Below, piece after piece: positions 36,429-44,209 of a stretch of DNA of 64,000 bases (its first letter is position 1; each line of letters starts with the position of its first letter). The notes under the pieces were generated by a model. The model made no database searches, was not told where the DNA came from, and saw only the letters and a list, made by a program, of their open reading frames with translations. A program made the translations under genes and the position numbers. Source of the stretch: Leptospira ryugenii (GTDB lineage: Bacteria; Spirochaetota; Leptospiria; Leptospirales; Leptospiraceae); the NCBI RefSeq assembly GCF_003114855.1, contig NZ_BFBB01000008.1:248001-312000 (forward strand). Direction: 5' to 3'.

Positions 36429-36569
36429 ATGATATTGAAAAAAAATGTGATCTTTTTCATTTTCTTATTTTTCTCTTGTGGTCAGTATGAACTTTCTACT
36501 GTCGGTGAGAATGAACGTGACCTAAAAAATCTTGACTACATAGGACATTGGTATGAGTTTTTCCAATAA
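36429..36569 (+). pseudogene. Truncated lipoprotein, 5' part, cut by the 123-bp repeat
   Basis: Reads MILKKNVIFFIFLFFSCGQY, a clear lipoprotein signal with Cys17, then about 20 mature residues up to the left edge of the 123-bp repeat at 36535. The last 12 codons before the stop are repeat sequence. The matching 3' part may be at 40190-40507, beyond the second repeat copy. Confidence 0.55.
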
Positions 36570-36657
36570 CCAGTCCCCAAATCCAGAATGGTTGTTCCCT
36601 ATGTGCGACACAATGCCCATTATAGGAAGCCAGTCGGCTTAAAGGCGAATATATTTT
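36535..36657 (+). repeat. 123-bp direct repeat, left copy
   Basis: Identical to 39941-40063 at 120 of 123 positions by hand alignment, same orientation. It contains an AAGCC/GGCTT hairpin (loop AGTC). With its partner it brackets the MarR module. On the minus strand the repeat is open (GHCVAHREQPFWIWGLVIG) and in this copy continues upstream as RLRAVRLRESEYKALWQKHF, but no family was recognised. Confidence 0.85.
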
Positions 36658-36878
36658 GGATTCGAATCCTTCGGGGTAAGTGGCAATAAAATTATTAAAA
36701 TGTTTTTGCCAGAGTGCCTTATATTCTGATTCCCGAAGACGAACTGCTCGTAGCCTTTTCTCTATTCGGGAAATTGATTTGGAGTTAGTTTTTTCGCATC
36801 AATTCTAAAAATCTCCATTAGATTCTCCTAATTCTCGGGTATTCCTAATTGATCTAATCGCAAAATGGAATTTAAAGA
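36658..36878 (-). other. Minus-strand open remnant next to the left repeat
   Basis: The minus strand reads RIEKRLRAVRLRESEYKALW onward through the repeat with no start codon and coding-like composition. Probably the residue of a gene; no family recognised. Confidence 0.3.
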
Positions 36879-37160
36879 TTATAAACTTCTAGCTTCGATT
36901 TGATGCAAATAATGAAATTCTGGAGCAATGACACCGGCGCTCTTTCTTATATCACTAAGTTCCGGTGACTCGAAAAAATTCCTAGCCTTCTCGAGGGAAG
37001 ACCATTGCGAAATATGCACAATTTTATTACTGTCAAGGTCATCATGAAGCAACTGATAGCTGATCTCTCCAGCCCTTTTCCTTATATCATAAGCTCCATC
37101 AAATACTCGTTTCCAAGCAGGATAGGACGCGACCTCATGAACAATCAACACATACATCAT
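36879..37160 (-). CDS. Antibiotic biosynthesis monooxygenase (ABM)-like protein
   Basis: 93 residues from ATG 37160, preceded by GAGGA seven bases upstream. The dimeric ferredoxin-like pattern is visible: VLIVHEVASYPAWKRVFDGA at the start and ISQWSSLEKARNFFESPELS in the middle. ABM-fold proteins range from heme- or quinol-modifying monooxygenases to non-catalytic members. It is the last gene of the MarR-linked module; its reading frame begins within the last codons of the cupin gene. Confidence 0.7.
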   Translation of the reverse strand: MMYVLIVHEVASYPAWKRVFDGAYDIRKRAGEISYQLLHDDLDSNKIVHISQWSSLEKARNFFESPELSDIRKSAGVIAPEFHYLHQIEARSL

Positions 37161-37168
37161 AAATTTCC

Positions 37169-37645
37169 TCAATAAGGGGAACCATCTTTATGAACAAACT
37201 TCCATTGCCCGTCTACTAGCATGGCTTTGAGATCATCATCTGGATAATGTCCTTCATCTCCTGGTGTCCTATCGCCGATTTCCAAATAAATTACATCTTC
37301 CGATGTTTCGTTGATTAAATGATGACCATTTCCGTTTCCGGCTTTAAATCCCGCGCACATACCAGGTAGTAGCAATGTACGACCCTCATCGGTGATTAGG
37401 GTAGGTGATCCTTGAAAGACAAAGATAAACTCATCTTGTTTGCTGTGTGAGTGACGCAGAGCTGACATTCCGTTCGGTGCAAGACGAGTTAGGTTTACTC
37501 CAAAATTACTTAATTCGAACAGATCACCTAATGGTATTTTTTCCCTTCCTATCATCCGTGAAGCGAATGGCTCTGGGTAGTTTGTTGCTCTGACACGTGG
37601 TGGCATTTGATCAGCCTTGACTGCAATCGGGATTGTTTTTTTCAT
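37169..37645 (-). CDS. Cupin-domain protein
   Basis: 158 residues with a single cupin fold: motif 1 is LRHSHSKQDEFIFVFQGSPT (His, His and Glu metal ligands) and motif 2 is the GNGNGHHLINETSEDVIYLE region. It is likely a metal-binding dioxygenase, isomerase or small-molecule sensor; the substrate cannot be told. AAGGAG nine bases upstream supports the ATG. Third structural gene of the MarR module. Confidence 0.82.
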   Translation of the reverse strand: MKKTIPIAVKADQMPPRVRATNYPEPFASRMIGREKIPLGDLFELSNFGVNLTRLAPNGMSALRHSHSKQDEFIFVFQGSPTLITDEGRTLLLPGMCAGFKAGNGNGHHLINETSEDVIYLEIGDRTPGDEGHYPDDDLKAMLVDGQWKFVHKDGSPY

Positions 37646-37728
37646 AGGAATGCTCCTTGGTTTCCTACTAATTTGGAATCAGAGTAAAATATGAATCTGT
37701 AATTTTCATCTCGTACCAAAATTCCTGA

Positions 37729-38544
37729 TCAGCTTTCCTGTTTTAATCTAGATCTCAAAAATTCCAAAATTTCATCTCTTGCTTTAATTGTCGGTTGACC
37801 CGCCTCGTCAATGAGATGCGCAGTCACTACACTATGTGGTGAGCCTATCACCTTTTCAAAAAATGGCGGAGGAGATGGATTTGCCGCCGTGTCAGGTAAA
37901 ACTCTGTCAATAAAATGTTCACCCAATTCCCTTTTATAGGAACAAAATCTTTCAGCTCTACAGTGAAAATCTCCAGCAAATCTGTAACCTAGAACAGATA
38001 AATTTTCCTTGTTTAACCTTTCTCTTATTCTTAATAACTCTTCAAAACTTGAATTGATTCCAGACGGATCATCTAGAGGTAGAGAAGGTTGGCACATAAC
38101 CGGCGCTAACATCGATGGTTCAAGCATCATTGACAAAGCAAAATTTCCAGTAAAACACATCCCTACTGCTCCTACACCCAAACCACCTGATCTCTGATGA
38201 GCAAATTTTGCTAGGGACCTTAACCAGTCTACAATCGGACTAAATTCACTGGATGCGAGAGTTCGAAACTCAGCACTTACGCAAGCTTTTTTAAAAACAA
38301 CGATTCCTTCGCGAACTAGTGGCACAGCTCCATCCTTTCCAAACAGGGAAGGTATAAATACACTGAATCCAGCTTCCCTAACCCATCTCGCAAAACGGAG
38401 AACATCTGGACTAATCCCTGGCATTTCGGGCATGACAATGACTGCTGGACCCTCACCCGAAATATATACATTTTTTGTAATACCGTCGAAATGAAAACTC
38501 TCCATATTAAAATCAGCAAGTGAGTCAGGCTCGAAATTCACCAT
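37729..38544 (-). CDS. Dienelactone-hydrolase-family protein
   Basis: 271 residues. The nucleophile elbow is VGAVGMCFTGNFAL, with Cys as in dienelactone hydrolases (GxCxG), and the His of the triad fits SPHSVVTAHL. Typical DLH enzymes are about 235 residues; this has an insertion with a KRELGEHFIDRVLPDTAANP segment. The reaction is ester or lactone hydrolysis of aromatic breakdown products or similar. GAAGG precedes the ATG. It lies 17 bp after the PEBP gene. Confidence 0.82.
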   Translation of the reverse strand: MVNFEPDSLADFNMESFHFDGITKNVYISGEGPAVIVMPEMPGISPDVLRFARWVREAGFSVFIPSLFGKDGAVPLVREGIVVFKKACVSAEFRTLASSEFSPIVDWLRSLAKFAHQRSGGLGVGAVGMCFTGNFALSMMLEPSMLAPVMCQPSLPLDDPSGINSSFEELLRIRERLNKENLSVLGYRFAGDFHCRAERFCSYKRELGEHFIDRVLPDTAANPSPPPFFEKVIGSPHSVVTAHLIDEAGQPTIKARDEILEFLRSRLKQES

Positions 38545-38561
38545 ATATTGCGCCTTCTCGC

Positions 38562-39110
38562 TTATTTTTCGATTACGCGACCGTAATTGATGGTAATGCT
38601 AGCCTTGGCTAGTGAAGTAAAACCAATATTGTATCCAACTAAGGCGCCTGAAGAATCCGAATTAATATCTAACTTAGCAGTTTTTAATGCATAAACTGTG
38701 AAGACATATCTGTGCGGCTTGTCTCCTGCGGGAGGGCAGGGTCCACCAAACCCTGGTTTACCAAAATCTGTCCTTCCTTCCACAACGCCTTTTGGAAGAT
38801 TTTTCTTGTTTGCTCCTTCTTTTAATTCAGTAATGTTTGCTGGAATATTTACAAGTGTCCAATGCCACCATCCGCTGCCCGTTGGTGCATCTAGATCAAA
38901 GACAGTAACCGCAAAGCTTTTCGTTCCGAGAGGCGCATTGGTCCATTTAAGTGATGGAGATAGGTTCTCTCCTTTGCATCCAAACTGATCGAATACGTGT
39001 TTGTTGTTTAGTGTTCCACCTTCACTGATTGTAGGACTCGTGACTTGGAAATCTGCGGCAGATATGCTGATCGAAAATCCAATTAAAAAAACCAAAAATA
39101 AATTCTTCAT
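38562..39110 (-). CDS. YbhB/YbcL-type PEBP (Raf-kinase-inhibitor-like) protein, exported
   Basis: 182 residues with a signal peptide (MKNLFLVFLIGFSISISA). The PEBP ligand pocket is visible: SPSLKWTNAPLGTKSFAVTV, FDLDAPTGSGWWHWTLVNIP and GPCPPAGDKPHRYVFTVYAL (Asp, His and the GPCPP loop). It binds phosphorylated or anionic small molecules; function in bacteria is unclear. First gene after marR in the module, preceded by a MarR-type operator. Confidence 0.9.
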   Translation of the reverse strand: MKNLFLVFLIGFSISISAADFQVTSPTISEGGTLNNKHVFDQFGCKGENLSPSLKWTNAPLGTKSFAVTVFDLDAPTGSGWWHWTLVNIPANITELKEGANKKNLPKGVVEGRTDFGKPGFGGPCPPAGDKPHRYVFTVYALKTAKLDINSDSSGALVGYNIGFTSLAKASITINYGRVIEK

Positions 39111-39169
39111 TTGATAAACCTCATAATAACTAATTTTCCTCTCTTCACAGAAAGTTGCAACCCTAAATT

Positions 39170-39187
39170 ATAGTGCATATACACTAT
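39170..39187 (-). promoter_or_regulatory. MarR-type operator between marR and the PEBP gene
   Basis: ATAGTGCATATACACTAT, an 18-bp inverted repeat with one mismatch pair at the centre flanks. The same sequence, reverse-complemented with one change, lies upstream of the marR gene, so both are likely bound by the module's own regulator. Confidence 0.75.
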
Positions 39188-39222
39188 TTATACGCGGCTC
39201 AACCTAAAGATTGAAATAGAAC

Positions 39223-39681
39223 CTAATTCTCTTCTTGTAAGTTCGGTAATTTTCTAACATCTGACAGCATTTTAAGTACCTGCTTGAATTCAGTTTTACC
39301 CATGAGTTCAGTGATTCCATCTTGAGCTTTTCTCCACAGCTCTATCCCTTTTGTTAAAAGCTGTTCTCCTTTTTTCGTAAGAGATAGACAGCTGACATTG
39401 CCTGAGATTTTTTTTTCCATCAAAATCAATCCATCTCTTTTTAATATTTCCAAACTTCTCTGTAAAGTTGTCCTATCGATATCTGTTACTCGCGAGAGAT
39501 CGGTTATACTCTGATTTTCCTCGTAGGCAATACTAGCAAGAACCGTAAATTGAGTAATACGAAGTCCACATGGCTTGAGCATCGAGTCATAATAATTGGT
39601 AATCAGTCTACTGGTTTTTCTCAAGTTGATATTCAAGCAGGAGAGTCCGATTCGTTTTATCTCATTTTGCGAATATTTCAT
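39223..39681 (-). CDS. MarR-family transcriptional regulator
   Basis: 152 residues with a winged helix-turn-helix in the middle (ITQFTVLASIAYEENQSITD, then DIDRTTLQRSLEILKRDGLI and the wing EKKISGNVSCLSLTKKGEQL). Two Cys near the N-terminus (LSCLNINL and KPCGLRI) could sense oxidants or electrophiles, as in OhrR-type members; this is inference. It heads the module and has an operator on each side, so autoregulation is likely. Confidence 0.92.
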   Translation of the reverse strand: MKYSQNEIKRIGLSCLNINLRKTSRLITNYYDSMLKPCGLRITQFTVLASIAYEENQSITDLSRVTDIDRTTLQRSLEILKRDGLILMEKKISGNVSCLSLTKKGEQLLTKGIELWRKAQDGITELMGKTEFKQVLKMLSDVRKLPNLQEEN

Positions 39682-39706
39682 CTTGAATTTAACCGTGCTG
39701 CTTATT

Positions 39707-39722
39707 TAGTGTATATGCACTG
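39707..39722 (-). promoter_or_regulatory. MarR-type operator upstream of marR
   Basis: TAGTGTATATGCACTG, the reverse complement of the 39171-39186 site at 15 of 16 positions, located 26 bp upstream of the marR ATG. Confidence 0.75.
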
Positions 39723-39940
39723 TTTTGGTCTACAAAATTTTATCACTAACTTGAGATTTTATTCATTCTCTTTCATAGTTCAGAGACTTGATCTGGATTT
39801 TTTTAAAAGAGGTGAATTATTTGCCAATATAGGAAAAAATTCCCTCTATTGGCCTGATCCGTATTTTTTATTGATGCCTCTTTTTTTTTCTCTTTTGGAC
39901 AGTTCTAAAATCTATTTCCCGTAGACAAAATTTATGATTT
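39723..39940. other. Gene-free spacer upstream of marR
   Basis: About 220 bp with an imperfect hairpin (GCCAATA / TATTGGC near 39830-39862) and T-rich stretches. No gene seen; the marR promoter should be at its left edge. Confidence 0.4.
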
Positions 39941-40063
39941 ACTACATAGGACATTGGTATGAGTTTTTCCAATAACCAGTCCCCAAATCCAGAATGGTTG
40001 TTCCCTATGCTCGACACAATGCCCTTTATAGGAAGCCAGTCGGCTTAAAGGCGAATATATTTT
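39941..40063 (+). repeat. 123-bp direct repeat, right copy
   Basis: Second copy of the repeat at 36535-36657, same length and orientation, three mismatches. It closes the MarR module on the right. Confidence 0.85.
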
Positions 40064-40117
40064 CGCTAAAAAATCGTAAAAAATTCGACATAATTTTGGA
40101 TGAGACAAATAGAGACC

Positions 40118-40143
40118 AAGCCATCGGATTATGGCTTTTTTTT
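40118..40143 (+). terminator. Terminator-like hairpin right of the MarR module
   Basis: AAGCCAT / ATGGCTT stem (7 bp, loop CGGATT) followed by eight T's. No intact plus-strand gene lies immediately upstream, so it may belong to the inserted segment. Confidence 0.6.
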
Positions 40144-40189
40144 GGGTAGGCCGTCGAATTGAGACAAAGTAATCTATTTTGGTTTTGCC

Positions 40190-40507
40190 TATTAAACGTC
40201 TGGGAGATTTTATCGCACACAAAGTGGATTCCATATAAATTCTGAAGTAAGGGTATCCATTCAAAAGTTCAAAAATGATTCCGAATCTAGTGAAATTGCT
40301 TTTTGCCAAAAGAATGTATTTTCGAATCGTTTACCGAATTACTTTCTCTGGCAATATATTGTGAAAGATTCAGGTCAATGTTTGTTCTTCTCAAGCCAAT
40401 TATTTAGAAAAGATAATTGTAATGAACCTATTTTAGATGACAAATTTTCAGAGATGATTCTTGAATGTGAAATAGAATTGAAACATTATCAGAATCTATA
40501 TAAATAA
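40190..40507 (+). pseudogene. Gene fragment, possible 3' part of the split lipoprotein gene
   Basis: An open stretch of about 105 codons without an ATG, reading GRFYRTQSGFHINSEVRVSI and ending DDKFSEMILECEIELKHYQN with LYK before TAA. Composition is protein-like (three Cys, many charged residues). It starts about 125 bp right of the second 123-bp repeat, so it may be the 3' part of the lipoprotein truncated at 36535. No family is recognised. Confidence 0.45.
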
Positions 40508-40594
40508 AAGTTTAACGCATTATCTTTACCGAGATATGGCACAAGTTTAATTATCGTTATTTTCACCTTCACCACAACAGCAGGTTGTTTTCCA

Positions 40595-41504
40595 TTGCTA
40601 ATGGGTGCTGGAGAAGGTGAGTCTGGAACTCCTGTTTGGCTTCTCGGTATTGGAAATGGGGTTCCTGCAAATACGCCTTCCGTTTCAAATGAGACATCGA
40701 GTGGTGGGGGAGGAGGCTCTTCCTCGTCTGGTAGCACAAGGATAACAGGTATGTATTTTTATCATCCAGACCATTTAGGTAGCATAACGATGATAACGGA
40801 TGGCAATGGAAATGTTTTGGCTGGTGGTGAACGTGGTGGAAAGAGTCACATCACTTATAAACCCTACGGTGAGATTCTGAGGACAGATTCGTATGGACCA
40901 GATATTACGAAATTTAAGTATACGGGACAGGAAGAAGATCGAGAAACTGGACTCTTTTATTATAAGGCGAGATTTTATGATGCAGGTCTTGGAAGATATA
41001 TTTCTAATGATGGAATGGTGTTCCCATAGAAAAGTACAACGGATGAACCGTAAAATGTATGTTGAAGGGAATCCGATGCTTTTTACTGATAAATCGGGTC
41101 ATAACCTATCGCGAGGCTTGATTTCTCGATTTCCCAAGCCATTAATCAATGCAGTGGATAAATTTTTTAAGAGAGCTATTCCAATGGCTATAAATCGAGC
41201 TGTTTCGAGAATTAAGAACAATATTAAAAATTTACCGAATACATTGGATAGATGGAAATTTGTCAGGTCAAATAGGTTCTATGTTGAAGAAAATCGTTAT
41301 AAAATGGGGAAATTAACTGCAGGACAGGTTCAAGGTATGATTATTGGCGTCACGTTAGTTGCTATTGGAATTGTTCTTTTATTCACTCCTTTTATCCATA
41401 TCGGTGTTTCTTTTATAGTTAGTGGGACGATGACATTTACAAGTTCCGCTGTAGGAGGTGATTTTGGAGTAGATGAGGAAAGTGATAATGGACATAAATC
41501 CTGA
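40595..41504 (+). pseudogene. RHS repeat-associated core fragment with a variable C-terminal tip, frameshifted
   Basis: The first 435 bp encode the RHS core end: FYHPDHLGSITMITDGNGNV, SHITYKPYGEILRTDSYGPD and [20 protein letters not shown]. The frame stops at 41027-41029 just where the core should read into NRKMYVEGNPMLFTDKSGHN, which is present in another frame up to 41504. After the core, about 130 residues form a variable tip with a hydrophobic segment (MIIGVTLVAIGIVLLFTPFI). RHS proteins deliver C-terminal toxins; here the large N-terminal part is absent, so it is an orphan, broken module. Confidence 0.8.
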
Positions 41505-42102
41505 GCCAGTTAATTTATCAAAAGCATTTCTTTTAGCTTGTTTTTTGACGTTCTCTTCGTGCCGAAGCCTAGAATATGATTTAATAATATCTAAACCTGA
41601 CCACTTTAGTGGTGATTCTAGACAATTAACTACTTCAAATATAATTACGATCGATAAAACATTATTTGAATTTGAAGTAAAAGACATACAAAGTGAAAGC
41701 AATAAACTACTATATGAAACAAATAAAAGAATAAATTATAAAGCTATCAGTAAAGAGAATATTCGACAGAAGAATATTCAATTGAAACTAAATAGATATG
41801 ATCATAAATTACAAGTAATTCCTCATTATTTTTTAGTGTCGCTTCTGACTGGAGGAGTTTTTCTAATATTGGGTGGAAAGATTGTTAAGGAAAAAATCGA
41901 TACAACTTGGGAAACATCAGAAATGCTGATTTCTGAAAGAAGATTGTTTACACTTTATTGCGAAACGGAATATAATATATATCAACCTAAGCCAATAAAA
42001 GAGTATAATAAAGAAGGGGAAAGATTTGATTATGGTGATCATTGTAGGGAAAGTATCCTTAACCAACTCATAGATAGACTTATTGCTGATTATGGTAATT
42101 AA
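41488..42102 (+). CDS. Lipoprotein-like membrane protein following the RHS tip
   Basis: About 204 residues from ATG 41488, with a signal ending in LTFSSC. A second hydrophobic segment (FLVSLLTGGVFLILGG) lies in the middle, and the rest is polar with Cys at FTLYCETEYN and GDHCRESI. It overlaps the 3' end of the RHS tip, the usual place of an immunity gene, but no immunity family is recognised. Confidence 0.5.
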   Translation: MDINPEPVNLSKAFLLACFLTFSSCRSLEYDLIISKPDHFSGDSRQLTTSNIITIDKTLFEFEVKDIQSESNKLLYETNKRINYKAISKENIRQKNIQLKLNRYDHKLQVIPHYFLVSLLTGGVFLILGGKIVKEKIDTTWETSEMLISERRLFTLYCETEYNIYQPKPIKEYNKEGERFDYGDHCRESILNQLIDRLIADYGN

Positions 42103-42170
42103 GATCACAAAGTAGTATTTGACTTATGCAATCTGCAAAAATTGATTGAGCAATAGATACTTTATAATAT

Positions 42171-42293
42171 TTTCATATTGTGTTCAGTACATGCGGAGGT
42201 GGAGATTATGATAATGTTACACCAAAACCGTGCGCTAATCCTCAAAATACGCCAACGGTTGAAATGCCTAGAAACATTGGCAATGGGTTATGA
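42171..42293 (+). pseudogene. Short fragment resembling an RHS C-terminal tail
   Basis: A short frame without start reads FSTCGGGDYDNVTPKPCANP and then QNTPTVEMPRNIGNGL before TGA. The Gly/Asn/Pro-rich style resembles RHS or polymorphic-toxin tails. It sits just before a small lipoprotein, as in toxin-tip/immunity displacement arrays. Confidence 0.3.
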
Positions 42294-42306
42294 ATCGAGA
42301 GTACAC

Positions 42307-42558
42307 ATGAAAAGGCTAATTAATTTTATTCTGATAGCATCAATTGTATTTTTACAAAATTGTTCCAGATATCCTGGTTGTAAAAATAATTTAAGAAATT
42401 CGGTGGAAGAACTTTGCATTAAAAATATAGAAGTATCGAATAACACGGTAGGATTGACAGAAGTTGAAGCTAGAGACATTCGAAACTTAGCATATGGAAT
42501 TTGTTTCTATAAGCTTCTGGAAACTAATAAAGAGATCAAGAATTGTGAAAATTTTTGA
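42307..42558 (+). CDS. Small Cys-containing lipoprotein
   Basis: 83 residues from ATG 42307: MKRLINFILIASIVFLQNC is a lipoprotein signal. The mature part has four further Cys (YPGCKNN, EELCIKN, YGICFYK, KNCENF) and is mostly helical. A longer upstream frame runs through the RHS-tail-like fragment and is not the real start. Possibly an immunity lipoprotein by position. Confidence 0.55.
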   Translation: MKRLINFILIASIVFLQNCSRYPGCKNNLRNSVEELCIKNIEVSNNTVGLTEVEARDIRNLAYGICFYKLLETNKEIKNCENF

Positions 42559-42629
42559 TATTTAAATAATTGCTTGGCATTTATCCTTTTGCATGGTATT
42601 ACATTTTGTTAAGGCAAAATGATAAAAAA

Positions 42630-43802
42630 ATGAAAAGATTATTCCAATTGTTCATTGTAATACCTGCTTTCTTCATTTACGATTACTCACAAAGCCAATC
42701 AAAAAACCAGAGCGAAGCGATTGACATTCTTTCACTTGTCATTATTAGAGAGAGCTACCTCGGCTTTAGCCGTATGGGTTCCGCCCAGATGCCAAACGGT
42801 GATATCTTTCTTTGCGGTGGTTCAGCATCGAACTTTTTGAATGTTGACTTGGCATGTTTTTCTTACGACGAAGGAAAACGAAAATCAAATTTATCTGTGC
42901 CTAGGAGCGGAAGCTTTAGCATGACTGCAATAGACGATAGATTGATTTACATTGCAGGGGGAGATAAAGCCGACTATAATACTATGTCAACAACGGAAAT
43001 TTATGATACAAAAGAGAATAAATCTTCAATTTTTGTTCCAATGGTAGAAGAAAGAAGTCGGCACACCGCAACTCTATTGAAAAATAACGAAGTCTTTTTA
43101 GCTGGAGGTAACATAGGAGTCAGAGAAAGAATCAGTGACTCTTGGCAAGTGGTTAATACCCAATCGGGAATCAATCTACAAAAAGGAACTTTGAATTATG
43201 CAAGATATAGGCATAAAGCTCAATTGTTGAGTAATGGAGATGTTTTACGAATTGGAGGTGAAAATTTTTCGGATACAATTGAAGATCTTGAATTATTTAA
43301 TGCACGTCTTCGAACAATTTCCAGCAATGGAAAGCTTAAAGAATCTAGGTCGTACCATTCTATCGTCTACTTTGATGATAATAATATATTCATTATAGGA
43401 GGAATAAATAGAGATAAAAATAAAGATCGATACCTTCGTTCTATTGAGCGTTTTGATAAGTCTCGGAACGAGTCGGAGATTGTTGCAAATTTTGAGGAAC
43501 CAAGAGCACACGTGAATGCAAAAAAAATAACAAATAGTGAAATATTAATTTGCGGTGGTGTGAACGGAAATATTTCACCCAAGAAACACTTTAGTGATTG
43601 TTTACTTTTTAACATCGAAACTAAAAGATTCTCTCATTTCACTAATTTAACTAAGCCTCGAATTTACTCTACAGTAGATTTAACTTCGGATGGACAGTTT
43701 TTATTATGCGGAGGCAATTCCTTAGACTCTTTATATAACGATTGTGAAACGGTTGACTTAAAAACTAGGACTGCAACAATTCGATTTCCAAGATTATTTT
43801 AA
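42630..43802 (+). CDS. Kelch-repeat protein, exported
   Basis: About 390 residues from ATG 42630, starting MKRLFQLFIVIPAFFIYDYS, a signal-like segment. Six or so Kelch-type blades follow, each with a Gly-Gly pair: DIFLCGGSAS, LIYIAGGDKA, EVFLAGGNIG, DVLRIGGENF, NIFIIGGINR, EILICGGVNG and QFLLCGGNSL. Kelch propellers bind proteins or glycans; no attached domain tells the partner. Located among RHS fragments, it could be cargo of that region. Confidence 0.82.
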   Translation: MKRLFQLFIVIPAFFIYDYSQSQSKNQSEAIDILSLVIIRESYLGFSRMGSAQMPNGDIFLCGGSASNFLNVDLACFSYDEGKRKSNLSVPRSGSFSMTAIDDRLIYIAGGDKADYNTMSTTEIYDTKENKSSIFVPMVEERSRHTATLLKNNEVFLAGGNIGVRERISDSWQVVNTQSGINLQKGTLNYARYRHKAQLLSNGDVLRIGGENFSDTIEDLELFNARLRTISSNGKLKESRSYHSIVYFDDNNIFIIGGINRDKNKDRYLRSIERFDKSRNESEIVANFEEPRAHVNAKKITNSEILICGGVNGNISPKKHFSDCLLFNIETKRFSHFTNLTKPRIYSTVDLTSDGQFLLCGGNSLDSLYNDCETVDLKTRTATIRFPRLF

Positions 43803-43944
43803 TTAATTTCAAATCTAGTAAAAAATTCATTCAGTATGGTCGCTTTATCTCCTTATATAATGGCCTCCATTCTATAAGTCTCAAATTAAATCTAACTACC
43901 TTTTTTCAAAAATAGTCTACTCCTGTTTCAGAAGAAACATAGAG

Positions 43945-44187
43945 TGCTGGAAAAGATGCGGAAAGAGTCATATAACATAAAAACCATACTTTGAGAAATT
44001 GAGATCTGATTCTTATGGTCCTGATATAATAAAATTTAAGTAAACGGGACAGGAAGAAGATCTAGAAACTGGACTTTATTATTATAAGGCAAGATTTTAT
44101 GATGCAGGTTTTGGAAGATTTATTTCTAATGATGGATTGGTATTTCCCGGTAAGTTACTCGTCAAAAACACCCGCGCACATGCCTGA
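43945..44187 (+). pseudogene. RHS core remnant, second copy
   Basis: Decayed copy of the RHS core: KSHIT stop KPYFEKLRSDSYGPDIIKF stop, then [20 protein letters not shown] and [14 protein letters not shown]. Several in-frame stops. The nucleotide sequence is close to 40850-41020, so both probably derive from one rhs gene. Confidence 0.75.
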
Positions 44188-44209
44188 GAACTCGGTTAAT
44201 GAAGATTTT

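Noticed and set aside
39932..40309. Minus-strand 125-residue frame across the right 123-bp repeat
   Set aside because: It crosses the repeat and the terminator-like hairpin, has no start signals and no recognised domain; in the left copy the same repeat continues with a different sequence.
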